The position numbers and the translations under genes are program-made. This document shows, piece by piece, positions 21,326 to 32,196 of a stretch of 64,000 bases of DNA (positions are counted from its first letter, which is position 1; the number at the start of each line of letters is the position of its first letter). The stretch is from Orychophragmus violaceus (lineage: Eukaryota > Streptophyta > Magnoliopsida > Brassicales > Brassicaceae): the NCBI GenBank assembly GCA_030180135.1, contig CM058232.1, positions 89,330,630 through 89,394,629 of the forward strand, read 5' to 3'. The notes under the pieces were generated by a model. That model was not told the DNA's origin. It did not search any database and was given only the letters and a program-made list of their open reading frames with translations.

Positions 21326-21526
21326 AACGAGAAAGGGACGTTACAAAAGAGATTCTTGTTGCTGCTCAATATCTAACACTGAATTCAATCCAACAAGCTA
21401 TAAACCTAAAAGGTCAAAAACTTATAAGTTTCTGAGGTTTTATGTTTATAGCTTGGTGGACTGAATTCACTGTTAGATATTGAGCAGCACTGAGGAATCC
21501 CTTTTGCAACGTCCACTTCCCGTTAT
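21326..21526. repeat. long inverted repeat (candidate MIRNA-like hairpin)
   Basis: The arm at about 21326-21409 pairs with 21441-21526 around a loop of about 31 bases. The inner part is strongest: TGCTGCTCAATATCTAACA at 21360-21378 has its exact complement at 21471-21489, and over some 47 bp only about four mismatches appear. The outer part (GGGACGTTACAAAAG against CTTTTGCAACGTCC) is also well matched. Such a fold could feed DICER-LIKE processing or be a foldback transposon relic. Transcription is unknown. Confidence 0.75.
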
Positions 21527-22569
21527 CCGCTAACCGTCGAGCTGACCGGTCAACAATCCAACAAGAGAAGCCAAACAGCTATCTCGACTGCCGATTGAAT
21601 TGTCTTATCCCAGCAAGGCCATCGATGATATAGGAACTGTTATGAAATCAACACCTGAACTAATATTATGCTCAAAATTAAGTAACCCAAAGGAATCGAT
21701 CTCAAACAATCATCTCGCCGTCGACTGTTTGCCGGCAAAAGACCATTTATTCATTTGACCTTGCAGGACTCGTAAGTGACTTTATTTTGAGGAAATACTA
21801 GTTCTAATGTTGTTCATGCATGCCTCCTGAGGTCGACACAGAACCGAACAAAAGGAAAACAGAAGAACATGTCAGCATATTTGACGAAGAACTTAAGATA
21901 AAAGATACAAGATGAAAAGAGGATTTGTTAGAACTTAGAAGCGAAGGAGAGGAAATAAATGAGATGGGGAAGAATGATGAAAACAGGGGTTGTATATTTA
22001 CCCAGGGGAAGAATGTACGGTTATCGAACCAATCCTGATTTAAAGCGCACGACCTTCCAGTCACGCGGAGCACATTGGTGGAAGAAGAGGCGTCTTAAAT
22101 GTAACCAAGAAAATCTTAATATACAATTACGAAACCAAAAATAAATCCAAAATTTTACTCTTGTTTATCTACAGATGTTAATTTTTCCCTTTTCAAAAAT
22201 GCAATAATTATTACTTGTATATGTATTTAATTACTCCCTTGGTCTAATATTAATCATTTTTATAAATTGAAATTTACATTTCCAATTGTATTAGTATTCG
22301 TTCTCATTTATTAAGATTACAAATAGTAATTGATTTCTTAATCTTAGTCAAAGAAAGTTATTTACTTGGAGAGGCCTCTTAGAAGCCACCGAATAATTCT
22401 TAATTTGGAGTATTTATCAATTCTTATTAAAATATGGTTATAATTTAGGTACCGTTATTAAATTAAAATATTAAACATGAAAGCATACTAATTAATACGG
22501 TTCGATAAGCATATTAAAACCGAAAGCATAATAAAACGTTAAGGTTTTCAAGTAACAAACATTAAATTG
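21527..22569. other. CACTA interior, no gene recognised
   Basis: Mixed AT-rich DNA. TACTCCCTTGGTCTAATATT at about 22232 resembles the left end of Stowaway-like MITEs, but no right end is visible. Confidence 0.3.
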
Positions 22570-23830
22570 TTATTAAGATTTAGATAGGGACAACAACACT
22601 GCTTCCGGCAGCATCGGTGTCAGCGGCCTCTAGCTAGAATTTGAGATCTTGAACCTTTTGGATTCGCGGATTGAAGTTGTAGTCCGATAAGCCTTCCACG
22701 GCCTCAACCCATGTCTCATCAGGTTCACCTATATAAAACAAGAACTTTAGAGAACTATCCTAAATTATTATATATATAGACAATTTAAAAGGTTAAACGT
22801 CAGTTACTTCCATTCCGAACAATCCTCCACATATTGAGCACCACGATCGTTTCTAAACCCTTAGTCCTCAATTATTAAGAGAAGAAGTCAATCGCGTATT
22901 TTTCATAAACCACACACTTTAACTTATTCATCCTATTGTGAATAGGAGAATAAAATAAGAAGTATCATGATCGATTGTTCTTATTCTCGAATAGCTTACA
23001 CTTTTATCGTTTGTTTTGGTAATTGTGTTTACTGCTACACTACCAAAAACATGCACTTACTGGGCGTCTCTGAGGTGGAACACTTTACTTTTCCTTTCAG
23101 GGTTATCGGGATCAACTCCAAGGGGGCAGATGATCGAGACAACGTCCATGGTGTCTAGTCAAGATATTTGTTGTTATTTAGAGATTCACGATTAGAGTCT
23201 CAAAAACATTGGAAAGAAAGAAACTTTCGATAGTTTTTACTTATAGGATCGTCCCTGTCTGTTTTTATGTCACATATATAGAGGAAACTAACAAATTCCA
23301 TGTAGTGCTTGTTGTCCAAAGGTCGATAAGTTCAATCTCAATGTCTTTCGTGACTTCAGTCGGTGGTGAGACTTTGTTGGACAGAAACATGGATCCGCTT
23401 GCGTTACCCTAAATCCGGATATCTCAATCCACTTGCCTTCGTTTTTCTCAAGTCCATAGAAGTTATTTACTTCGCTTGGATAAATGACCATTTCTATCTT
23501 GGCTCCCTGCACATGAGTGAATGCAAAAAGATCAAAGAGTCAGAACCAGTGCAGTCTTGCGTGTTGGAAAATCAGTCAAATAATTTTCACTTACTCTCTG
23601 TTCTGCCAAGATGAAACTCCAATGTGGTCCATCTTCAAACACATAGTATGGGTAGACGCCGAAAATCTTAAATCTGAAGCGCCAACCGGTTTCGGCTCTG
23701 TTAGGATGTGTTTCTGCTATGTTGTTGTATGGACCATTGTGCTTTGGTTTTGTTTCAGAGAAAATGATAGTGGGAGAAAGGTTAATCATGAAGATGATCA
23801 TTACGACGAAATAACTTCCCCTCACCAAAC
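22570..23830 (-). pseudogene. probable OB-fold / RPA1-like protein fragment
   Basis: Minus-strand pieces in order are GWRFRFKIFGVYPYYVFEDG and VSENYLTDFPTRKTA (about 23540-23700), then KIEMVIYPSEVNNFYGLEKN and KWIEISGFRVTQADP (about 23390-23505), then DNKHYMEFVSF (about 23290), and at the end EAVEGLSDYNFNPRIQKV (about 22640-22700). The layout recalls plant replication-protein-A-like OB-fold proteins, a family often amplified and carried by transposons. Stops and frame changes separate the pieces. The family call is from memory of motif style and is uncertain; an unrelated plant gene is possible. Confidence 0.4.
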
Positions 23831-23897
23831 AAAGGACATGAATTAAAGAATGTTACAAGAACGGAGTGTTTTAATAGGGTGCCTCGAGCGCCGCTTC

Positions 23898-23902
<5 letters not shown>

Positions 23903-23988
<86 letters not shown>
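23903..23988. repeat. (GA)n microsatellite, about 86 bp
   Basis: Uninterrupted AG/GA dinucleotides. It produces Arg-Glu or Ser-Leu open frames that are not genes. Confidence 0.97.
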
Positions 23989-23991
<3 letters not shown>

Positions 23992-24098
23992 TACGGTTAC
24001 GTGGAGTGTATATCTTCGTGACCCCAATCAAATCAATTAATCATGGTTAAATATCCTGGTTAGGTATGCTTGGTTATATCATGGTTAAAAGTTATACA

Positions 24099-24245
24099 AA
24101 CCGTACACTGGTTTTGATTTTTGTTTTGGTGTAGCCCCTGAGCCCTTGAACCGTATACTGGTTTTTTCATTTGCTTTGGTGTAGCCACCATGACATAGAA
24201 CCGTGCACTGGTTTTTGTCTTTTGTTCTCTTGCATGCTTTTGCAG
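24099..24245. repeat. 50-bp tandem repeat, about 3 copies
   Basis: AACCGTACACTGGTTTT, AACCGTATACTGGTTTT and AACCGTGCACTGGTTTT start at 24099, 24149 and 24199, each but the last followed by a GGTGTAGCC word. Confidence 0.8.
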
Positions 24246-24694
24246 AGTTCCTCTGTCCCGGCGGGACGTTTATGCTGCAGCCACCTCCAATCTTGTTTTG
24301 AACGTTTCATTTAGTAGGGTTGTGCATATTGCTTACACATTAAATGAGAAACAAGAAGAATATTCAATGTTCCTCTCAACCTATATTATTAAATTTTCTT
24401 AACATGATAGGTTCGTATATACTCAAATAAAAATCACAGATATCTAGAAAGATTCACATTATCATAAGCTAGTCTCTCTAATATAAATATTTCATTAGTT
24501 TTGACTATTAAACAATTTTTAACTTATATACTATATATATATATTTATCAGTCTTGAGATAAAAAAATAAAAATAAAGAAGCACATTTCTCACTTCTAAA
24601 TGCATTGATTGATCATATTTGGGAGTATCACGAGAATACGTTAGTTGAGTAATTTTAGTTGTGAATTTAAGTGTAATTTGTGTGTTTCCCACGC
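24246..24694. other. CACTA interior, no gene recognised
   Basis: AT-rich with a short TA run near 24530. Ends with CACGC (24690-24694), the target duplication of the next LTR element. Confidence 0.4.
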
Positions 24695-26345
24695 TGATAT
24701 TCATGCATTTTCATGCATTTAGTCATATGTTAAATTCTTGTTTTAGTCTCATTTTGCATTCATTCATGTTCTTTTCTTGTTCTTTATTGCATTTAGAGTC
24801 GAAGTGCATTTAGAGTTAGGATTTGCATAATTTGTTGTTCTTGGGAGTGTTTTCTTATGCTTTGTAGGTTCTTGGAGTTGCTAAGGAGGTTTGGAAGAGT
24901 TTGGAGTCCAAATGAGTAATTGCAAGTGAAATGGTGATGAAGGACCAAACTGGTGAGCTTGAAAGATGGAGCAAAATGAAGCCTTTCCGTGCATATTTAG
25001 CTTTTGTAGAATCAAATAGAAGTTGTAGAAAATCTAGTTAGCTTTCCAATGGAGGTGGTTTCAAGTCGTTTGGAGTTGTATGCGAGAAGTTATGGCCGAT
25101 TTACTGAGCCCCGCGGTTAGCCCCGCGGTTTGTAGCTAAACCGCGAGATTTTTGGAAATCTGAGCGTGAAGACTCGCGGTTAGCCCCGCGGTTGGGAGAC
25201 AAACCGCTAGGAGCCCCAGATTACCAGCCTTTGACCAAGTTTTTTTACCCAACCTTTGTTTGGGTCGACCCAGACTTGTTGGGTTGACCCAGTTCGACCC
25301 TTTCTACTATAAATGCTTAATTTTGGGTTTCTAAAACCCTAAGCTACCTAAGCATAGTTTTGTTTTAGGATTTGGATTTTGAAATCTTTGATCTTGAGTT
25401 TAATTTAAGTACTTATTTATATCTTCTTAATCTTTTCTCTTAATCTCTCTTTAATCTTGTTATCCCATACTATCTTTATGGATTTTGTGGGAACAATGAA
25501 GATTAGAGAGTAGAACTTTTGGGTTTTGTGGATGAGGTTGATTTAGATGGTTTATGTGATGATTAGTGATGTTTAGGACTTATTTATGAATGATCCTTCT
25601 CTAATTAGTTGATCTCTATGCTAGGTTGCAAGGAATTGTTGAATCTAGATGCTAGGCTTTTTCATGCCCGAAAGGTGTTCGATGAAATGCTTGAATGAAC
25701 TTTTTAGAGGATTTTCATATCTTAGCCTAAGAGATTAGTTGTCTAAGGTGATTATTGGTAGTGAGAACTTGAAATTAATGCTTGCTTGATTCTTAATCAC
25801 AAATGAGAATTTGATCTTGATTAGGGATTAGACAAAGGGATTAGTGCCAAGAGATTGGATTAGTCTAATGATTAGTGTTCTTAGCCTAAGGATTAGCTTT
25901 GCTAAAAGGTGTTTGATGGATATTAATGCATGCTTGTCTTTTAATTTGCAAATGAGAATTGAATGATTGAATGATTGGCATAGGAGTTATGAACATGAGA
26001 ATGTGATTAGCTTAATTATGATCATAGCCTTGTTTAGCATTGTTTGATTGATTGAAGCATCCTTGATTGTCTCTAGACCTTCTAATCTCCATAGCCTCAT
26101 CCCAAGATCCTTCTTTTAGCTTATTTATCTCTTTGTTTAGTGTCTTATTTGATTTCTTGCCTTCTAGTTTGTTTAGGATTGTTCCATAAGCCTTATTTTA
26201 TCTATTTTGCTTAGATAAAGAAGTTTAATGTATTCTTAGTGGCCTATTCTCTACCCATTTGGATTGATAACCTCAAGTATTACAATGACACGTTTAGTAA
26301 TTTTGAGGAATTGATAGAGTCAAGAACCGAAAAATTCACTTATCA
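24695..26345 (+). repeat. LTR A (5' LTR) of the second element
   Basis: TGATATTCATGC to CACTTATCA. It carries paired CCCCGCGGTT words at about 25110-25205, GGGTCGACCC (25262-25271), GGGTTGACCC (25280-25289) and a TATA-like ACTATAAATG at 25306-25315. Confidence 0.9.
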
Positions 26346-26348
26346 ATT

Positions 26349-26365
26349 TGGCGCCGTTGCCGGGG
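26349..26365 (+). other. primer binding site, tRNA-Asp type
   Basis: TGGCGCCGTTGCCGGGG is a full match to the complement of the plant tRNA-Asp 3' end. A second copy is at 29554-29570 in the duplicated unit. Confidence 0.9.
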
Positions 26366-26498
26366 AGGTGTAGCAATAGCCATTAGGATTTAGATTCTAC
26401 TTTAGACTAAGCTTTTATTTTGTTTTTGTTTGTGTGGTTACTAACTCTCTTTCAAGTGTTTGTTCTTTTTGCAAGGTGCAAATCACAAGGAAGAGAGC

Positions 26499-27089
26499 AT
26501 GGCTTCAGAGATAGCTTCAATGTTGAGGGCTATGTTGGAAGCTCAAGAAAGAGAGATGGCTTGGGACCCTACAAGTCATCATGGTTTTGAAAGCACATCC
26601 ACTTATCAAGGTGATCTTCCAAATGAGTACTCTTCTCATGAGTACCAATATGGATATGGTGATGGATACCAATCTTGGAACATGGAGCATGAGCTTGAAG
26701 CAACTTACTCCTCCCAATCATGTGATGAAGAGCTTCTCAACTTGACAAAGTTGGCATTGGAAGGACAAGAGAGGTACAATGAGAGCTTAAGGATGATAAA
26801 CAATGATTTTGCTCATTTGCCTCAAGATGAAAGCATTGTTGAGCCAACACATGAGGAGAATTCTCAAGTCCAAGATGAATTCTTGAAAGAAGCTTACTCT
26901 TTCCAATCATGTGATGAAGAGCTTCTCAACTTGGCAAAGATAGCATTGGAAGGACAAGAGAGGTATAATGAGAGCTTAAGGATGATTAACACTGATTTTG
27001 CTCATTTGCCTCAAGATGCAAGTATTGTTGAACCAACACATGAGGAGAATGCTCAAGTCCAAGATGAGTTCTTGAAAGAAGCTTCCTAA
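26499..27089 (+). CDS. retroelement ORF with two 62-residue repeats, copy 1
   Basis: The best start is the ATG at 26499 (MASEIASMLRAMLEAQERE), giving 196 aa; an upstream extension of the frame lacks ATG. The N-terminus is a short acidic helix with a Tyr-rich linker. Two tandem repeats of about 62 residues follow, each beginning with a (S/F)QSCDEELLNL motif, with LEGQERYNESLRMIN inside and ending QVQDEFLKEA. The repeats are acidic and look helical. No CCHC knuckle, protease or other known domain is visible. It sits at the gag position after the primer binding site, so it may be a reduced gag or a remnant of one. Function unknown. Confidence 0.65.
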   Translation: MASEIASMLRAMLEAQEREMAWDPTSHHGFESTSTYQGDLPNEYSSHEYQYGYGDGYQSWNMEHELEATYSSQSCDEELLNLTKLALEGQERYNESLRMINNDFAHLPQDESIVEPTHEENSQVQDEFLKEAYSFQSCDEELLNLAKIALEGQERYNESLRMINTDFAHLPQDASIVEPTHEENAQVQDEFLKEAS

Positions 27090-27662
27090 TTTGTAAAAAG
27101 AGTGAAAAAGAAAAGAGTGGGGTGAGAGTTTAAAGATTCAAGAGTGGGTTTGGAATTGGGTTTATGCTTTGGGTTTTGGGATTTAAGCTAAAGAAAGGGT
27201 AGAACATGGAAGTGGATGCTTGTATGCATGAATTGTTCTCTTTCTTCCTACTTTTGCATAAAGTCTTGTGTTCCTTTTTATTGAGATAAGCCACTAAACA
27301 CTTGTAACCCTCACCAAAATCCATGACAAGCCTCTTTGACACCTTGCCCTTTGGTTTGTGGTTCATGTTTCCAAGTAGAGAGTCCACCAAACACCTAATT
27401 GAATGTTAATGAGTTGTGTTGCTTTGGTTGCTTGTTATTGCTTTGATGGTTTGATCATTAGAGCGAAATGTTTGATGAGCATGGCTAACTCTTTCGGAGT
27501 AGAGATTGTTTGTGCATTTGCAACTACTTTGAAGGGCATTGAATTGAATTCCTTTGTTGACATTCTCGGATTTCATCTCCCATTTTCAAACCTTTCTCCC
27601 TAACTTGCCTTTGAGTTATTGATGCTTGCTTGTGGACAAGCAAGGTTTAAGTTTGGGGGAAT
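27090..27662 (+). other. non-coding 3' region and polypurine tract, unit 1
   Basis: No coding domain. Ends with AAGTTTGGGGGAAT just before an LTR-start sequence at 27663. The last 260 bp recur at 32717-32969 upstream of the true 3' LTR. Confidence 0.6.
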
Positions 27663-29550
27663 TGATATTCATGCATTTTCATGCATTTAGTCATATGTTA
27701 AATTCTTGTTTTAGTCTCATTTTGCATTCATTCATGTTCTTTTCTTGTTATTTTTCTCTTCTCTTTGCTTTTATCTTCTAAGAGGACTCATTTGCATTAA
27801 GAACTTAGAGCTATTACTTCATTTATACTTCTAAACTTTTCTTTTGAACACTCATGCCTCATGGCTTTTCTTTATTTTCTTGCTCTCAAATCACTCTATT
27901 CTTTTCAACTCACTCAAGAACTGATCTCTCACCATCAAACCCATCAAATGAAAGCAAAAACCCATCCCAAGTCCTATCCTAGATCTAGCCAATCAATGCA
28001 TTTGGCACATGGAAGTGAGTTCTTGTCGTTCTCCTGTCAATTCAAAATTTTGCACAAGTTTGCATTATCAACAAGAGACCTCACTCAAGAATCAACAAGG
28101 GGAAAAGAACAATGGGCTAAGGTTCAAGGTGAAGGTACCATTAAGCAATGTAAATGGCCAATCAATGCTTGTAAGAATGTCAAAAGGAATAAGCAAGCAT
28201 GATTGTTTTTGGAGAATCAAATAGAAGTTGTAGAAAATCGAGTTAGCTTTCCAATGGAGGTGGTTTCAAGTCGTTTGGAGTTGTATGCGAGAAGTTATGG
28301 CCGATTTACTGAGCCCCGCGGTTAGCCCCGCGGTTTGTAGCTAAACCGCGAGATTTTTGGAAATCTGAGCGTGAAGACTCGCGGTTAGCCCCGCGGTTGG
28401 GAGACAAACCGCTAGGAGCCCCAGATTACCAGCCTTTGACCAAGTTTTTTTACCCAACCTTTGTTTGGGTCGACCCAGACTTGTTGGGTTGACCCAGTTC
28501 GACCCTTTCTACTATAAATGCTTAATTTTGGGTTTCTAAAACCCTAAGCTACCTAAGCATAGTTTTGTTTTAGGATTTGGATTTTGAAATCTTTGATCTT
28601 GAGTTTAATTTAAGTACTTATTTATATCTTCTTAATCTTTTCTCTTAATCTCTCTTTAATCTTGTTATCCCATACTATCTTTATGGATTTTGTGGGAACA
28701 ATGAAGATTAGAGAGTAGAACTTTTGGGTTTTGTGGATGAGGTTGATTTAGATGGTTTATGTGATGATTAGTGATGTTTAGGACTTATTTATGAATGATC
28801 CTTCTCTAATTAGTTGATCTCTATGCTAGGTTGCAAGGAATTGTTGAATCTAGATGCTAGGCTTTTTCATGCCCGAAAGGTGTTCGATGAAATGCTTGAA
28901 TGAACTTTTTAGAGGATTTTCATATCTTAGCCTAAGAGATTAGTTGTCTAAGGTGATTATTGGTAGTGAGAACTTGAAATTAATGCTTGCTTGATTCTTA
29001 ATCACAAATGAGAATTTGATCTTGATTAGGGATTAGACAAAGGGATTAGTGCCAAGAGATTGGATTAGTCTAATGATTAGTGTTCTTAGCCTAAGGATTA
29101 GCTTTGCTAAAAGGTGTTTGATGGATATTAATGCATGCTTGTCTTTTAATTTGCAAATGAGAATTGAATGATTGAATGATTGGCATAGGAGTTATGAACA
29201 TGAGAATGTGATTAGCTTAATTATGATCATAGCCTTGTTTAGCATTGTTTGATTGATTGAAGCATCCTTGATTGTCTCTAGACCTTCTAATCTCCATAGC
29301 CTCATCCCAAGATCCTTCTTTTAGCTTATTTATCTCTTTGTTTAGTGTCTTATTTGATTTCTTGCCTTCTAGTTTGTTTAGGATTGTTCCATAAGCCTTA
29401 TTTTATCTATTTTGCTTAGATAAAGAAGTTTAATGTATTCTTAGTGGCCTATTCTCTACCCATTTGGATTGATAACCTCAAGTATTACAATGACACGTTT
29501 AGTAATTTTGAGGAATTGATAGAGTCAAGAACCGAAAAATTCACTTATCA
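27663..29550 (+). repeat. hybrid internal LTR B
   Basis: The first 85 bp are the LTR start. About 460 bp of non-LTR sequence follow (27750-28209). Then, at a short shared TTTTGGAG/TTTTAGAG word, normal LTR sequence resumes to CACTTATCA at 29550. The join marks the boundary of the tandem duplication; there is no target duplication here. Confidence 0.8.
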
Positions 29551-29700
29551 ATTTGGCGCCGTTGCCGGGGAGGTGTAGCAATAGCCATTAGGATTTAGAT
29601 TCTACTTTAGACTAAGCTTTTATTTTGTTTTTGTTTGTGTGGTTACTAACTCTCTTTCAAGTGTTTGTTCTTTTTGCAAGGTGCAAATCACAAGGAAGAG

Positions 29701-30291
29701 ATGGCTTCAGAGATAGCTTCAATGTTGAGGGCTATGTTGGAAGCTCAAGAAAGAGAGATGGCTTGGGACCCTACAAGTCATCATGGTTTTGAAAGCACAT
29801 CCACTTATCAAGGTGATCTTCCAAATGAGTACTCTTCTCATGAGTACCAATATGGATATGGTGATGGATACCAATCTTGGAACATGGAGCATGAGCTTCA
29901 AGCAACTTACTCCTCCCAATCATGTGATGAAGAGCTTCTCAACTTGACAAAGTTGGCATTGGAAGGACAAGAGAGGTACAATGAGAGCTTAAGGATGATA
30001 AACAATGATTTTGCTCATTTGCCTCAAGATGAAAGCATTGTTGAGCCAACACATGAGGAGAATTCTCAAGTCCAAGATGAATTCTTGAAAGAAGCTTACT
30101 CTTTCCAATCATGTGATGAAGAGCTTCTCAACTTGGCAAAGATAGCATTGGAAGGACAAGAGAGGTATAATGAGAGCTTAAGGATGATTAACACTGATTT
30201 TGCTCATTTGCCTCAAGATGCAAGTATTGTTGAACCAACACATGAGGAGAATGCTCAAGTCCAAGATGAGTTCTTGAAAGAAGCTTCCTAA
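29701..30291 (+). CDS. retroelement ORF with two 62-residue repeats, copy 2
   Basis: Nearly identical to the ORF at 26499-27089 and in the same context, 3202 bp downstream, with ATG at 29701 and the same stop. Differences include a 3-bp deletion just before the start and Gln for Glu near the end of the N-terminal region. Both copies stay open, so the duplication is young. The product type is unknown. Confidence 0.65.
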   Translation: MASEIASMLRAMLEAQEREMAWDPTSHHGFESTSTYQGDLPNEYSSHEYQYGYGDGYQSWNMEHELQATYSSQSCDEELLNLTKLALEGQERYNESLRMINNDFAHLPQDESIVEPTHEENSQVQDEFLKEAYSFQSCDEELLNLAKIALEGQERYNESLRMINTDFAHLPQDASIVEPTHEENAQVQDEFLKEAS

Positions 30292-31414
30292 TTTGTAAAA
30301 AGAGTGAAAAAGAAAAGAGTGGGGTGAGAGTTTAAAGATTCAAGAGTGGGTTTGGAATTGGGTTTATGCTTTGGGTTTTGGGATTTAAGCTAAAGAAAGG
30401 GTAGAACATGGAAGTGGATGCTTGTATGCATGAATTGTTCTCTTTCTTCCTACTTTTGCATAAAGTCTTGTGTTTCTTTTTATTGAGATAAGCCACTAAA
30501 CACTTGTAACCCTCACCAAAATCCATGACAAGCCTCTTTGACACCTTGCCCTTTGGTTTGTGGTTCATGTTTCCAAGTAGAGAGTCCACCAAACACCTAA
30601 TTGAATGTTAATGAGTTGTGTTGCTTTGGTTGCTTGTTATTGCTTTGATGGTTTGATCATTAGAGCGAAATGTTTGATGAGCATGGCTAACTCTTTCGGA
30701 GTAGAGATTGTTTGTGCATTTGCAACTACTTTGAAGGGCATTGAATTGAATTCCTTTGTTGACATTCTCGGATTTCATCTCCCATTTTCAAACCTTTCTC
30801 CCTAACTTGCCTTTGAGTTATTGATGCTTGCTTGTGGACAAGCAAGGTTTAAGTTTGGGGGAATTGATATTCATGCATTTTCATGCATTTAGTCATATGT
30901 TAAATTCTTGTTTTAGTCTCATTTTGCATTCATTCATGTTCTTTTCTTGTTATTTTTCTCTTCTCTTTGCTTTTATCTTCTAAGAGGACTCATTTGCATT
31001 AAGAACTTAGAGCTATTACTTCATTTATACTTCTAAACTTTTCTTTTGAACACTCATGCCTCATGGCTTTTCTTTATTTTCTTGCTCTCAAATCACTCTA
31101 TTCTTTTCAACTCACTCAAGAACTGATCTCTCACCATCAAACCCATCAAATGAAAGCAAAAACCCATCCCAAGTCCTATCCTAGATCTAGCCAATCAATG
31201 CATTTGGCACATGGAAGTGAGTTCTTGTCGTTCTCCTATCAATTCAAAATTTTGCACAAGTTTGCATTATCAACAAGAGACCTCACTCAAGAATCAACAA
31301 GGGGAAAAGAACAATGGGCTAAGGTTCAAGGTGAAGGTACCATTAAGCAATGTAAATGGCCAATCAATGCTTGTAAGAATGTCAAAAGGAATAAGCAAGC
31401 ATGATTGTTTTTAG
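30292..31414 (+). other. unit 2 3' region with second LTR-start fragment
   Basis: Repeats 27090-28209 closely: non-coding DNA, polypurine tract, LTR start at 30865 (TGATATTCATGC), then the same 460-bp block. It then continues into unique DNA instead of LTR, which shows the original order before duplication. Confidence 0.7.
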
Positions 31415-32196
31415 AGTTACAATTGGTGAGCAATCTAGGTTCCAAGAGAGAGTAATTGAAAGTTCAAATTAAGTCCATGTTCATTAGAGTTGTGTTCTAA
31501 GGGGTGACATGTATCAACAATGAGGTCTAACTTTCAAGCTAGTGAGATCCAAACATGGTGCATCCTTAAATTCAAATTCACTCAAATGCATTTACAACTC
31601 CTAAAAAGGGCATTAATTCAAGCTCATGAGTTTACATTCAAATGGAAGTTTCATCAAAACACTTTATGAAAAAAGAAATGTAATCCTAAGATATACTTGA
31701 CTCAATCCTAAAGATGTTAATGCATGATTCTTTTTGTGAAAAGTTTTCAAAATTTTCAAATTTTTATGGTTTTCTATGCCTTAGATGCATGAATGAGACT
31801 CAAGACACAAGAAAAGAAGATAAGAACACAAAACACATCATTAGAAACTAGTCTCCTCCCCCAAACTTAAATCACACAGTCCCTTGTGTGAAAGAAGCAA
31901 GGGAAAGAGACAAAAGACTAAATCAAAAATGTAAAACCAAAAAGACAAAAGTTGGAGTGTTACTTGGAGAGTGGGATGGAGAGGAGGAATGGGAGGTGGA
32001 GGCATCTTTGATTTGGCATGAGACTTCCCCCAAACTTAGACCATTGCATAGGCTTCATAATCCTTTGGTTTAGCATTGAATTCCCTTTGCACCCAAAACT
32101 CATTCCCTTCTTCTTTGCATTTACCCCAAAGCTCCCCAAAAAGGATAGACATGAGATTTCCTCTCAAGTGAGCTTGGTTTAAGTCACTAAGCTTGA
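31415..32196. other. unique 3' part of the second element
   Basis: No gene. On the minus strand it contains AAGTTTGGGGGAGGAG (about 31855-31870) and AAGTTTGGGGGAAG (about 32025-32040), reversed polypurine-like words, so this block may derive from an oppositely oriented relative. Confidence 0.45.

Noticed and set aside
20507..22780. Complete minus-strand Helitron between the GC hairpin and TATATATAGA at 22780
   Set aside because: The bases next to both ends do not fit A|T insertion and no Helitron protein or family match was recognised.
23843..24050. Ser-Leu or Arg-Glu repeat frames over GA tracts (also 43140-43424 and 55577-55816)
   Set aside because: Pure microsatellite translation without flanking coding signal.
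27861..28202. 113-codon frame, also at 31063-31404
   Set aside because: Lies in the duplicated non-coding block of an LTR element; composition is low-complexity and a second frame overlaps it.
27663..29550. Independent second LTR element inserted next to the first
   Set aside because: The internal LTR copy has no target duplication, is a hybrid, and both units share breakpoints; a tandem duplication fits better.
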